Of a stretch of 64,000 nt of DNA, positions 13,772-26,456 are shown in pieces. Position 1 is the stretch's first letter. Each line of letters begins with the position of its first letter. This DNA comes from Hymenoscyphus infarciens (lineage: Eukaryota > Ascomycota > Leotiomycetes > Helotiales > Helotiaceae). The stretch spans positions 35,044 through 99,043 of the forward strand of contig LLCB01000225.1 of NCBI GenBank assembly GCA_001414345.1, in the 5' to 3' direction. The notes below the pieces were generated by a model. The model was given only the letters and a program-made list of their open reading frames with translations, was not told the origin of the DNA and did no database searches. The position numbers were made by a program, and so were the translations under genes.

Positions 13772-16700
13772 TGCGATCTTTTCTATAGCGAAGAATAGAG
13801 GGAAAGGGTCGTTGGCATCAGTTAGCGATATTGATGTCGACGATATACGGTTGAGGTCCGGAGGAGTGGTTTAGTCTGGATTGGGTTTGAGGAGACGGTG
13901 AGTTGATGTCGAAAAATCGAGGTGCTGGATCGGGTTGGGTGTGGGAAATATCAAAGGTGAATATGATATAAGCGTCAAGGCGGAGTTGGATTTTTGGTTG
14001 CCGACTTTCAAAGAGGGGGGAGGGGAAGGTTTGTACAAGAGTGACGGGACCCGCGTTGGACCAGACGAGCCTCTCGTGATCTTTCCACCAGAGAACGAGT
14101 AGAGATCCAGGAATCCAGAATAGATCCCCCACCAGGCTGAGGTTGCTTTGCTTGGGGGAAAATAGCACGAGGGGGAGAAAATGGCGTTGTGGGTGAAACC
14201 TGGACTTGCGAGGCCAGAACGAGGAGGAGGAGCACCGGGGAGGTCCAGTCCAGTCTCAAGAGGATTTCAACTTGAAATAATTTATACTCGTTATACCACC
14301 ACAACAAACACGGCACCCGCAAACCCGCAAACCCGCAAACCCGCAAACCCAATGCAACATCCACCAACTCTCGCACCTGATGAGGTCCTGGCTTTGGAGA
14401 TGTTTGTCAGAAATCTAACCAGCCCGCGAAAGCTGATTCAAAAAAAGGAGAAGCGCTCAATTGGGGCTTGCCACCGTTTTGTCTTTCCCTTGCACGCGCA
14501 CAATTTGGTAAAGGTGATGATGCTTCGCGGGGCACCAAAGATTCTGACGGCGATCTGTATGGACACTTGCATGCCCGCGTAACCATATTCTACTGTTCCT
14601 GTCGAGAGCTGCAGAAATCACACAGGGAGTCTTGTCGCTTTCGATAACCAGTGCCGGGGGAGAACGAGGCTCCAGAGTAAAAACAAGGACAAAGAGCTAA
14701 CCTTTTCTTTCTTTGCAGATCAAAGAACCAGGACGTCGTTGCCAGAGCGCGGACTCGGAGACGGGATTCCAATGACACACGCATCACACCATCCTGGGAG
14801 AGGCAGGCGGGAGGAGCAGGAAGGTTGAGGGGGTGGAGAGGCGGCAGGTAGGAGATTGAGGGGGTGAGTGGGGGGGGGAAGAAGGAAGAGGAGGAGGAGG
14901 AGGAGGAGAATTCGAGGTCATCATCACCGGTATACAATACACACGCCTACATAGCGTACGCACGCCGATGGCATTCCAAGGGCAGACTTCGTGCTACGCA
15001 AGAGATGGGCCGCGGCAGCAGTCAGAGCGGACAACGGTTGGTTTGACAGACGAGGTCTCTGGCATGCTAGCTTGAACGGCTAGTTCTTTCTTATCCACGA
15101 CGGCAGAAATACGACCAGCCAAGTGGTCGACGAGATTGATGGTACCAGATGGCATTGGATGCGGTGGAAAGCAGGAGGGGACAAGAAGGGGTGCCACGAC
15201 CGGGCAGCATGCAATGCAGCTACATATGCGGGGTGGCAGACGGATTGCCTAGTCAGGTAAGCAAGTACTAGGTCCGTTAGGATTGACTCCATGAGAGGCT
15301 CCCCCATCATCCTCTGCAGATGGTGAGCTGCATCCGCTGCTTACACAGTGCCGGCATTATGCTGCCATCTGCTTAGTCTGCTCTGGCAGGTGAGGATGAT
15401 GACTCCAAAGTTGCTCCTTGGGGAATCGTGTCTTGAGCAAGGCCAAAAGAGGTTGGGGTCCAGCATTGGAAAGGAATTCGAAGAAGGGGGGCATTTCTGG
15501 CATGGATCGTGCCCCCTCTTGGTGGGCCTACCTACCGCATGTCTACGAACTGGTATTTTCCGGTACTCGACAAACATCTGGCAAGCCTCCCCGGCGTCTT
15601 CCTCTCGTTTTTTGTGCGTGAGATGTCCAGCATCGAGCTTCCATTCGAGAGACTGAATGTCAATCTTTCACCGCGCCGCCGCCATACTGGTAACTTCCGC
15701 AACCACTTGCACATTTCCAGCTTTTGGCAATGAAGACTCATCACAGCCGTAGCCATCGACGGGCGAAGCTACGCCAGCACTTCCAGTTGTGCCCCCAAAT
15801 CGATACCAACAATCAAAATCCAATACGATGTCTTAATCAGCATCCAGCGGTCTGTCATCAGAAGGATCCAAGACAACTCCACCAGAGTCTTGAACGACAG
15901 CTGAAACAATAGGAATGGATTTGGAGCAACTAACCTCAACTACTCCGATCCCAAATCGAAAATACCAACATCAGTTGCGCCTGTACAGTCGAATCACAAG
16001 CTGGGATAGGCGGGCGAGGCGGGGAAATGGTAGAAGCTTGCCGCTTCTGAATACTAGTAGCCTGCCGGAGATATACACACGTGCGGACAGAAGATGCGAG
16101 AGAAACAATGGGTGGCTTGCGGGTCGGTATGGTCTTGCGTGCAGAACCTCGAAGGAGAGGTCGAGAGTTGTCGAGCCCTTGACGTTTCAGTGGAGGCGTC
16201 GTCGTTCGGCACGGGCTAGTAGGCAGGCTTTACTTTTTTTTCCTGCACTGGCTGGGGTCATTTCCCCAGAACAACTCGTGGCCTCTCCACCCTCTCCACG
16301 AGCGACACCACCACCGATATCTTCAACATTGGCCGTTCGATTTGCGACACGGGACACGTGGGAAGTATATGCGAGTACTAATCGAATAGGATCGCAGATG
16401 GGATCTTCGGCATTCCTCTTGTCGGGCGAAACACGTTGTAAACTAGATTTAGAGGAGCGTTAAGGTTACCGTCACTTGAGCGCGTCAGAAATATCCCAAC
16501 AATGTCCTCAAATATTACAATACGGATAGAGGTTCTCCTAGCCTGGCACACGGAGATATACACAATTCAAGGCAAACGTTTCCGAACTCCAGATCCAACG
16601 GCAACACCCCTACAGACAGGATGATATCCCCGGTACGGAGCTGTGCTGCTGGATCCTCACAGCACCCTCAATGGTTCACACCGCTGAATGAGGGACAAGC

Positions 16701-19580
16701 CTCTCCGACATTTGCTAAGCTCTCTTAGCCACCACCTTGTCTGAGGCTCTGTTATCTTTGAACCCCAACTTTGGGTTCATTCCATATCGAATTATTCTAT
16801 GGTGTGGTAGAAACAACTTTAATGACGATAAGTTGCCGAAATACAACATTTTCCGGCCGGCGGTTTATATTGCTTTCAATCAAGCAGATCTCGTCACGGC
16901 CTCGCTCGAAGTCAATCTGACAATATACGCAGGCGAGAGGAATTTGTACTATATGTACTGACAAGTACCCGTACGGAAATAACCCACTTGAATCCAACGC
17001 AACAACCGATAATCTGGAAGGTGGTGCAGTTTGTAGGAGCAAAACCCCCAAAAATGACCTGGAATTTAGTCAAACAATAAGCAGCTACACACCAATCAAT
17101 TGAATAAATGCTGGTTCTCTTCCGCCAAACAAGGTTCCACGCAGGGAGTTGACACCCCTTCTGGTATCTGCTTCAGGAGATAGGTACCACTGCATACAGT
17201 TGCCAGGATAAAGTTTGGTAGCAAACTGCATCAAACAACCACACCATAAGCAAAGGGTATTCCAAACTCTCTGTTTATCTGGTATCACTACGACAAGAAA
17301 TTCCGATCCATCGTCTTCATGAAGTTGGGGTGATACAGATTTGCAATGTGCAACACACCAAGTTGGCACATCTTTATTGACATCGCCTCTACCCGAACTC
17401 GGAATTTACCAAAGATGACATGGTGGGTGACACAAAGTGAACCCCTGCGTACCGAACACCCAACAGCATTGTTTTTTTTTCCAAGCCGTCAGAAGGAGCA
17501 CATCGATATTGGTGGATTTTATTCAATCGCGGCCGATTTTTTTGAATTGCTTCTAATCGCAGCCCTTTGGCGTCATGGCCAAATGCAATCTACGAGACAT
17601 TTCAGAGAGCTGAGGCGTACAAATCGACAGTGATTTGCGTAACCAGCAAGACATCCAGCCACCACTCGAGACGATTGCTGGATTACGGACTTCAACTCCA
17701 CAAATCTGCTCGGGATGAAACATTGGATAAGGAACCCCTCCTTACTGTATAAAAGGGGGATCTTTGGGATCCAAAATATGCTGTCAAGGCCTTGGTGGGG
17801 GAGCTTGTTGCCATTTCTCTGACTTGCAGATTACTCCAGGGTTTCCCCTCTGTGATCAGGCCGCCGGTTGGTCCCAATTGTTGAGTGTTACCCCTGCTGA
17901 AATTAAGAAACTGTCGCTACCAGGCCCCTCCAGGCTCCCTGGATTTCAAAGGGTTTTCAGAAATCCAATGAGGCTGGCAAAGTTTGGTTTTGTCCAGGGA
18001 GGTTGGTGAGGGTTGTCCGATGGAGCCAGTCGGAAACTCCGATGCTCACCTGGGGCTTCGAGGTAGCAGTCGTCTAGGTGGGGGTGAGGGGGGTGAGGGG
18101 GGTGAGGGGCCGCGACCGCTTTTCTTTTTTCCTGGGGACCTGGAGAAGCGGGTCTCTGGTGAAATGTTCTGGTGGGGAATGGAGATCATGCTGTGCTTGA
18201 CACGACTCGAAAGCAAGTAGCTCGAGATCGTAAACTTGTCATGACGATACGAAATAATTGACGACAAGCCAACATTGCTTCAAAGGACCACACGACAGCT
18301 GCATAGGAGAATTTCAGAGTTGTGCAACCCACAACATTCATTTAGGCCACTCTTCCGACTTGGTTACCATATCGGCATGACAGCGGCCTTCACGAGCTGC
18401 ATGTCACCATCATTGCTAACAATCTAATTCTACATTTTCTGAGAATCAATTGGTTGTTCTGAAGGAATTAGAATTACGCTTGGGTTGTACGACAGGCATC
18501 AGCGAACCAGTCGGCTTCAAGCCCTTCCTTTCCTCGTCAACCACAAGTGGTACAATGTATCGCTTCCACGGGGAATCACATTGAAGCATTCAGACCTTTC
18601 CCTTGGGTCTTCGGTGATCACGATCATCTGGTATCATGGTTCGTCTGTCTCGACTCTTGCTGCCACAATCGCGTTTCATGCATTAATCTCAGACTGTGTC
18701 GTCTGTCTCCTATTGTGGAAATACCTTTCAGCGGGATGACGTGCGAATTCATGATCTGTCCATTGAGGATTTCCCAAATTGAGTACTTCTCTAGGAAACG
18801 GTACCGGATCTGATCCCGACGTGCGTACGCCCGTTAAGCCGTACCGGTGGGTATTCCTAGTTGATAGTTGAAATTCATACGGCTAGGAGTTATTGGTGAG
18901 TCTTCTTCTTACTCTGTTGTTGTTAGTTGTCCAGACATACGAGGGGTTTACTGTTTAAACATACCAACAGCTCGATCGGAACGCTAATCAACAACTGGAA
19001 ATACCAACCCTTGAAAGGACGATTCTTTTTCTAAAAACACGGATTTTTCAATGATGCTGCAATTGAACCTGCAGTATCACAGTTACCATCCGCCGTTCCA
19101 CGTCTCCCCCAGAAGAAAGAACTTGAGGCGTTGATCCGACCACATGTCTAGGAACAAGACATGCAGAAGAATCCGAACTGGAAGCTTTAAACCTTCCGTG
19201 CCGCTGTCAGTTCGTGGGTTGAGTTGACATGTGATGGGAGAGCGCCACAGCGATGAAACATGGCGGGGAGGGTATTTTATCTTATCATGGTTACAACCGA
19301 CGAGGAGAGGTTTTCTTGAGCTTACTTGTGATAGTGGCTGGAGTCTGGGGTTTGAGAACGGCGGGTTTTGATGGTGAGATGGGGTTGAAGTTGAGTTTCG
19401 TGGATGTTCTAGATTCTTTTGAGATACTGATGTGGTGATTTGCGACGCGATCCTTGACCTCGCGACTTCAACACCACTCGTAAGACGACAATACGAACGC
19501 GTGTGATTTGGGTTCGATGCAACTAACTGTCATGATACATCCACGGTGCGCAAGAAGATTAGCAAGAGTCTGATTTTTTT
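13772..19580. other. Long gene-poor interval
   Basis: Normal base composition, yet no open frame looks like a protein or joins to others through plausible introns. The first 400 bp are the receptor's 5' region. A CCCGCAAA repeat (4 units) lies at about 14,318-14,350, a GGA-rich run at about 14,865-14,910 and a GGGTGAGG run at about 18,080-18,110. A TATA-like TATAAAAG at about 17,748 has no gene behind it. Non-coding RNA genes cannot be excluded from sequence alone. Confidence 0.5.
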
Positions 19581-19587
19581 CTAAGGA

Positions 19588-19599
19588 TAGTATCAGAGC
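19588..19599 (+). other. Possible retrotransposon primer-binding site
   Basis: TAGTATCAGAGC differs by one G-to-A change from TGGTATCAGAGC, the initiator-tRNA-Met-type primer site placed right after the 5' LTR of many copia and gypsy elements. The DNA downstream becomes AT-rich from about 19,900. No LTR pair was found, so this rests on a short motif. Confidence 0.3.
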
Positions 19600-19899
19600 T
19601 CAAATTATCCTTTCCTTTCTTGAAATAGATCGAGTCGCGCTGTACCTACTAGAATAAAATATACGTCTTACCGCTCCGCATGAGAATATGTCTCGGTGAA
19701 GTGGCGTTTATTTTGAGTTTCACTTTTGCCTTGGCTGGTGTAAATAGAGTTCGTAGCCCGAAGACTATTGGAGTTTTTGTTCGCCAGTTACTAGTCAGGG
19801 AGGAGATTGGTGTCGTGTTCTATTTTCAAAGGACCATCAGGGAGAGCTATGTGAAGTGATGATGAAATGGCTAGATCGCGTGTTGTAGGTTGTTAAGGT

Positions 19900-21420
19900 T
19901 TCACGTTTATATCTCTTTAACGTACGTTCTATTCTTTCTTCTTCAATGCTGACTTTGATAATTACGAGTTATAACTCTAAATATGTAGAGACGAACACGA
20001 GAGCGTGACTTAATATTAAGAAACTTATAGATGGGCTATAGGATATAACGTCTTACTATCTACATGTCTGTTTTTTCTTTCTTTTTTGTGGTTACTCGGT
20101 TCTTTCTTTGTGAATTATTAGATCTGTAGGTTATTACTATTTTATCTTTAGAGTTCGTTATTACTAGTTAGAAATCGAAAAAGTAGTTATCGAGGATAAA
20201 TGAGACTTTGATAGTATATACTAGTATTGGTATATATCTAGACGTATATCTAAACTTGGCTCGTTTCTTAATTTAGGATTTTACTTAAAGCTTGATCAAT
20301 TGATTAATTTGGGATTTATATGTTTCTTTTTGATTATAATTAATAGTTCTTTATTTATCTTTGGTTTATACTTATTTTCACTTACTATTAAAAAGATAAA
20401 AGATGATATATTACTAGCTAAGAAAAAGAGATACTTCTAAGAAGGTATTAATATTATTAAGCTTTTATAAGAGAAGAGTATAGTTTATAATAAGAAAATT
20501 CTTAATTATATATAACTATAACTTTAAAACTTCTAAGAATAAAGCGAGAGTATATGTAGTTAAATAAAGAGAAGCTAGATAGTCTACTTATTATAGAGAT
20601 TTAAAGAAATAATATAATTAACTAAAGTAAAGTATAAATTAATTATTAAGATTAATATTAATATTAAAATATTAAAATATTTATAAGTATAAAGTTAAGT
20701 AGAAAGTATAAGATATTCTACTTAGGGATAAGTATCTTAAAGTAAAGAGAGTATTTCATAATATTAAGTTTCAACTTAATATAGTCAAATAATACTTTCT
20801 ACTTTAATAAGAGAATATACTTCTCTAGTTATATTCTATATACAGAGCACTACGCTATACTGCTCTGAAGTAATATCCTATAGCAGCAATCTTGTGCGCT
20901 GTATTTCAATGGACCTCTCTGTATATTAGCTCCCAGATTCTCTTCTATAAGCTTTACTTACTACTATATCTTCAAAGTTAGTGTTTTAGCTTTCCCTACC
21001 TTAGTTAGCCTAGTACTTAGGATAGGATAGGCTACTTACCTAGGTAAGAATAGGAGAGGCTAGGCTAGATTAGGATTAAGGCTAGGATAAGTTTAATAGG
21101 CTAGGTACTCTAACTAGAATAGGAGTAGCTAGGAAAGTTCTAAAAATAGAATAGGAGTAGCTAAGTAGATAAAAAAAGAAGGCTAGGCTAGAGTAGGATT
21201 AGGAAGGCAACCTCTAATTAGGACCTAGACCTACTTTTCTACTTACCTTCTAGATATTAAGCGAAATTAGAGCTGTCTTCTAAGCTTTAAGCGAGATTAA
21301 CTAGCCTAACTCTTCCTATCTTAGCCTTTCTATTTAGTAAGGAAAGGTAAGCAAGTACTATAGAATAAGAGTGGCTAGGAAAGCTAGAATTTAAGGATAG
21401 GAGAAGGCGAGATAGCCTTA
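19900..21420. mobile_element. AT-rich RIP patch, unidentified repeat relic
   Basis: The TpA-rich, CpA-poor composition from about 19,900 to 20,830 marks a RIP-mutated repeat. A perfect 7-bp inverted pair (CAGAGCA at 20,843, TGCTCTG at 20,861) stands in a less mutated stretch at about 20,840-20,960. No domain could be read. The possible primer-binding site at 19,588 suggests an LTR element on the plus strand. Confidence 0.5.
20990..21420. repeat. Degenerate TAGGATAGGCTAGG low-complexity tract
   Basis: Short related words (TAGGATAGG, TAGGCTAGG, TAGGAGTAGC) recur in irregular order over about 400 bp, with occasional CTTACCT words in opposite sense. There is no fixed period, so it looks like a decayed minisatellite. 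Confidence 0.6.
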
Positions 21421-23681
21421 AAATAGAGGTAGGAGGGAGAAGGAGCGTCGAGGCAGGATAGGATAACAGATTAGGCGGGGAAACCTAAAACACTGTTCAG
21501 AGTACCCAAGCCTTTCCTTTTTACAGGGAGGTGGCAAATGAGAAACCTCAGGGCAGTTTAGCGTTACAGCGCACTGCCCTGTACTGCCTATACTCCGTGC
21601 TTTTGACCTTATCCTTCTGAATATCGATTCTCTTTCCCTTTTCCCCATTTCCGTTTCTGGAGTAATGCGAGGAGCAGGAAAAGATGCCAATCGAGTGCCA
21701 CGGGAGGTCATAAAGAAATCCATCTTTCACCTCGTATACTAAGTCAAAGCGAAGCATGTGACTCTGTAATTATATTTCTAGGGTATTTGTTACCTAGATT
21801 GAAAAACTTCCGATTGTCACACTATTTATAAGAGTACACACTCACATTACTCTATTCCACCACCTCACTTCCCCTCCCAATCTTATAAGGACAATACTTG
21901 ATAATAAGTTATATACCAAGGAAGTATAGTCTCCCTCTCGTTCGATTCCCGATCTCTTCTCGAACTCTCGCACGCCGTTTTCCCCGACAAATTTGTTTAT
22001 CGATTTCTGGGAACGCAAAAGTAAGGTTATGCTGTCATCAAATCTCTCGTCGTAATACAGCAGAGTAGATCGGTAGTACAACGACTAGTTTTTTGTCACT
22101 CACCACCTAGGTAGGTACGTTGCTACTGTGGAACTAAACGGAAAAAAGAATCCCCGCTCTCGTTGGATGCAGAATGTCTTCAAACTATAATGCTCTTTTT
22201 TTCATGGGACCGGATCGATAGTAGAAGCTTCTCTATTATTTGAGGCAAGGGGCTATTGTTCAAAGAATTAAAAAATTTAAACATCATGAGGCTGTGAAGC
22301 ATGCAAAGACTGAGCGCATTAGCCCAAATTCAAATTTCTTTTGTGTAAAGGATATGAGCAAAGAATCGATAGATCAGAAAAGGGATATATCATCATGACT
22401 CGCTTTCATGGCAATATCGACGGAGAATAATAAATCAGAAAATTCAGCCTCGATAACAATTGCTGGATTTAGATACAGAATTCCGATTGGTACGGCATGG
22501 TGTGAAAATCGTTTGGCAAAAGAATGGTTGAAGTAAATTTTTCTTTTTGACATTTCTCGCTTAACACTCCAATGGAGGGGTAAATCTGCACACATCGGTA
22601 CAAGATCTTAGACATTTTCTTTCGGAAAGGACTTCAACCGATGGCCCGATAACTCTGGGTTGTATCGATATCAGGAGACCTTCAGTATCTTAATATGTTT
22701 ATTCCATTCTGCCGGAACGACATTAGGTCGAATCACGATTGGAATTCTCACTTGGGAACGGAATCTTCTATTCATGTTAAAGCAACATTTATGAGACAAT
22801 AAGCTTTATGAAGCTTACGTTTATTCAAGATTATCGCTTTCCCGTACCACAAATGAAGCACAAGACCTTTCTCACGGTGCAAATCCAACATCATCTCTAC
22901 GATCTCAATTACACTTTATAGGTATAGCGTACTAAATTATCACCCAGTGGTCTAGGAGTACTTTGTGTTCATCGGGAGGTTGATTCCGGGTTTGCTTAGG
23001 TACCTAATAAGAACTCAACTTGGCCTCTAGCTCAAGAAATAACAACCGAAAGATAACACATCGTTTCAGGCGAAACAATACGAGGATAGCCCCTTGCTGG
23101 TAACGGATAGAAGTCTAGAAGCTTCAAGTGTATCAGAAGACACCTTTTTGGATTTCAAGGCTCCGAATCCGAAGGGTCTTTATCCCTCAGCTCTCTCTGA
23201 AAGCGTGGTTTTAGTTGGACAACCAAGAGTACATAGGAAACCTTCTGAACACCAGAACACTTTTTTGCACACTCGCTCATCGATGAAAACACAGTTTAGT
23301 CACTTTTTGGTTCTCCCGTCCACACTCCTGGATTGAGATCGACGCGTTCTGTACCCTCACGTACTGATTTCGCCACGATACATACCACGAGAACACAATT
23401 AAGATAATGCGTCGTCCGGATACTTGCTACCCTTTCTTTATCAGTGGTCGCCGATGTTCTTGCCTCATATATCATTTTCCAGAGACACGACGGGGATATT
23501 CCGGGGTAGACAGTAACATGAGGGGCTAATGCTTGGGAATATATAAATCGACTTCCTTCGGGAGTTTCAACTTTTCAGAGCAGCAAAGTTGAACCATACG
23601 AACGAAAGGAACAGCTGTTTGGAAAGCAAATCGTCAAGATAAATCGAAACCGGGCTTGAAGATATCAGTAACAGAGGAGAT
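21421..23681. other. Intergenic region upstream of the secreted-protein gene
   Basis: Composition is normal. No credible gene was seen. An 8-bp perfect stem (AGGGCAGT/ACTGCCCT) lies near 21,550-21,580. The last 150 bp are the promoter of the downstream gene. Confidence 0.5.
23540..23548 (+). promoter_or_regulatory. TATA box
   Basis: TATATAAAT lies about 135 bp upstream of the start codon of the secreted proline-rich protein gene. Position and sequence suit a TATA box with a 5' leader of about 100 nt. No other gene is nearby. Confidence 0.55.
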
Positions 23682-25800
23682 ATGACACGAAAAGGTCTGA
23701 GCTTCGTGCTCACGGCTATCCCATTGGTGGTTGCTTCGCCCATTGCTGTAAGTGTTCAAAGAAATCATTTCCCACTATTTTCCAATATACTGAACAAATA
23801 CCAGAACCCGTATGGTCCTTACAAACCACCACCATATCAATCTCCTCCGGCTCAGCCAAATCCTCCAGCTGGCCCAGTTCCTGGTCTTCCTCTTCCACCC
23901 ATCCTACCTACTTCGACAGTTGGAGGAGCAGATGGTGTCTCGCTTCCGGGTTCTCTACCATCTCTTTCCATCAGCTTGCCATTACCAGGTCTTCCCTCGC
24001 CTCCCGCAGCTTTACCAACTTATGGGGCCCCTCCGCCAAATCTCCCATCCCTTCCAATTCCAACTATAACAGTGGGAGGGTCCGATGGTTCAGCCACTTC
24101 TCTGCCAATCGTGGGTCCGATCTTCAGTTCCGCATCTACAACCACAATCATTGTCACAGTTTATCCCTCAGCACCTCTCGCTTCAATCCCCGTTGCTTCC
24201 ATTCCGCTTACGACAATCACTTCTCTAGTGACTGTCACTTTGCCAAATGTCCCTATTTCCACAGGTGCAGTTGATGGCGTTACCCTTCCGGCACCACCAA
24301 TTTCTGCTCCTCCTTATGGCCATCCACAACCACCCCCATATTCTCCCTCGCCACCTCCTCCAAACGTGGTAGGAGGTGATGGTCTATTTGGACCTGGTGG
24401 TATCTTCGGCGGGAAACCCAACTCTGGTCAAAATGGAGGCGGAGGGTTCATCGGCACACCAGCTCCCCCAAGTTCATCAAATGGGGGGTATGGATACGGA
24501 GGCGGTAGTCCTCCAAAACATGGGGGTGGCGATCCCAATTCATCGGATTTCTGCGATGATCCTTTCTTCTCAGGAGCGTCGTCTACCCTTTCGAAATTCT
24601 GCTCTGGCTCATCGACGAGTGGTTCGAGTGGAACCAGCAACCCTCCTCCCAGTCCTCCTTCCACGCCATCCTCTTCACCTGCTGGTAACCCATATTATAA
24701 GCGAGAGACCTCATCACAAGCTACACCCGAAAACCCGACGAGTCCCCTTCCTCCGCCTACAAGTCCTACGTCAGGACAACAAGGTCAACTCCAAGAAATC
24801 CTCCAAGCATGTGAAAAATTTCTATTCACCTTCGGCCCAGAAATTTGCCCTAAGATTATACAATTGATTCCTCTCTCCTCTCTTCCCGCAAACGGGGGTT
24901 CCCTATCACCTTCCGAGATAGAGGCTCTCATCCAGGCAGCTCTAGGACAACTCACTCACCCATTTCAAGCTGCTAAGCGAGATACCCCATCCTCACCCCC
25001 AACACCGGCATCCATCCTCGCAGCATGCGAAAAAGCCTTCACAGAACTTCCAGCCTCCAACCCCTTCGCACTCGATGGCACGAAAATTTGTACCGCGGTT
25101 ATAGGACTCATTCCTTTCTCAGAGCTTCCCACAAATGGAGGGACCTTGACAGCAGATCAGTTGAAAGCAATCATCGAGTCTGTTCTCAAGAACTATGGCG
25201 GGTTTGTGAAGAGACAAGGATATCATTTCCCTGGCTCTGGATCTGGATCTTCGAGCTCTGGATCTCCTGCTCCATCTCCTAACCCACCAACTCCACCATA
25301 TGATTCAGGTTCGACTGGTGGTTCTTCGGGTTCCTCAGGACCACCAGCACCCCCAATTTCACCACCCCATCCCCCAACTATCCCCACCCAACCACCCTCA
25401 AGTCCGCCATACACACCAAAACCACCAAGTAACCCCTCTCCACCAGCAACAGTCGGACCCTCGGGCTCCGATCTCCGTAAGTAAACTGTTCTTTTCTCCT
25501 CCTTGAAGTTAGTGATTGAGAGATCGAGGGGAATTGAAACATCCTCTTTCCCTCCCTCCTTCCTTCCTCTCGTTTCATTTACTCATAATACTCCTTCCAA
25601 AAAGACGAAAAAGGAAAAACGAAACAAAAACAAAGCAAAAAGCTAACCAGAAAACAGAAGCAGGAATAGCAGCAGGCATAGCCGCTCAACTAGCCAACTC
25701 CCTCGGCCCAAACGGGGAATTCAATCCCGGGAATTTCTTCGGTGACGATGGAAAGGGTTCCTCTTCTCCAGGTGGAAGTGGAAAGGGGGGGTATTATTAA
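23682..25800 (+). CDS. Secreted proline-rich protein with duplicated Lys-Arg-bounded module
   Basis: Three exons (23682-23747, 23805-25476, 25658-25800) give 626 residues. Intron 1 is 57 bp (GTAAGT...ACCAG) and a multiple of three, so it could be misread as coding. Intron 2 is 181 bp and skips a stop at 25,484. An N-terminal signal peptide (about 1-19, core LSFVLTAIPLVVA) is followed by long Pro/Ser/Gly-rich stretches. The motif VGGxDG or a near match recurs four times in the first half. The middle contains two homologous two-cysteine modules (AACEK...IC...LIP...LP-NGG), each ended by Lys-Arg (AAKR, FVKR); a third Lys-Arg (YYKR) precedes the first module. Lys-Arg is the Kex2 cleavage signal, so the protein may be cut in the Golgi. 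It may be a cell-wall or extracellular protein. I do not recognise the family. Confidence 0.8.
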
Positions 25801-26456
25801 ACTTCTTGATTAAAGTTTCTCGGTTACAGTGTTTTTCATTTGTCTGTGGAAATGGGTGCGTTGGGAATTTGAGAAGAGGATGATGATGAGGTGGGGGGGA
25901 GGAGGCACTTGCCGTTCGAATATTTCACACACTGTCCTTATTTACTTTCATACTTTTCCTATAGTAATCGGTAATCAGATAATTCCTTCGCGTGCTTTCT
26001 TCTCCTGGCATCAAACAGGTACTGATTGATAAACAAGTTGAGGGGCAAGAAGGTGGGCGTGGGCACTTGCCACTTTTCACTAGATATGGCGGGATTCCAT
26101 AAATTTCCTCTCCCAACTGTTCACATTCCGACGAATACAGACAAGCAAACTATGATCCTACTATCATCCGTCTCCAAAATATCAATAATACAAAGTACTT
26201 TTGTAATCTTTAAAACAAATAAAAAGGGGAAAGAGTGATCAACACACAAGAAGAAACGAATGTCCAATGAACAAAAGAGAAACCCATTTTCCAGACATAA
26301 CCTCATGGCCATTCATCATACCCATCAATCCATCTCTCGTTCCAATGCTCACCCAGGCACAACCCACATCCCACACCACAATACCACAATACCACCACCC
26401 CAGACCACCCACCTCCCACCAAAAAAACAAAAAAAAAGCACAACAAAACCAAAGCC
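25801..26456. other. Convergent intergenic spacer
   Basis: Lies between the 3' ends of the secreted-protein gene (plus) and the purine permease gene (minus), and holds both 3' untranslated regions. A C/A-rich stretch begins at about 26,280. No gene was seen. Confidence 0.7.

Noticed and set aside
15915..16463. 182-codon open frame on the plus strand
   Set aside because: Arg/Ser-rich composition without domains, hydrophobic pattern or plausible introns to neighbours; similar frames occur on the other strand nearby.
17748..17755. TATAAAAG, TATA-box-like
   Set aside because: No credible gene follows within 500 bp on the plus strand; such words arise by chance.
21550..21580. 8-bp perfect stem AGGGCAGT/ACTGCCCT, terminator-like
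   Set aside because: Intrinsic terminators of this kind are not used by fungal RNA polymerase II, and no gene ends here.
21920..21980. CGTTCGATTCCCG, resembling a tRNA T-arm
   Set aside because: No acceptor, D-arm or anticodon stem could be paired around it on either strand.
24376..24867. 163-codon frame overlapping the secreted-protein gene
   Set aside because: Shadow frame of the Pro/Gly-rich coding sequence; it has no signal or domain of its own.
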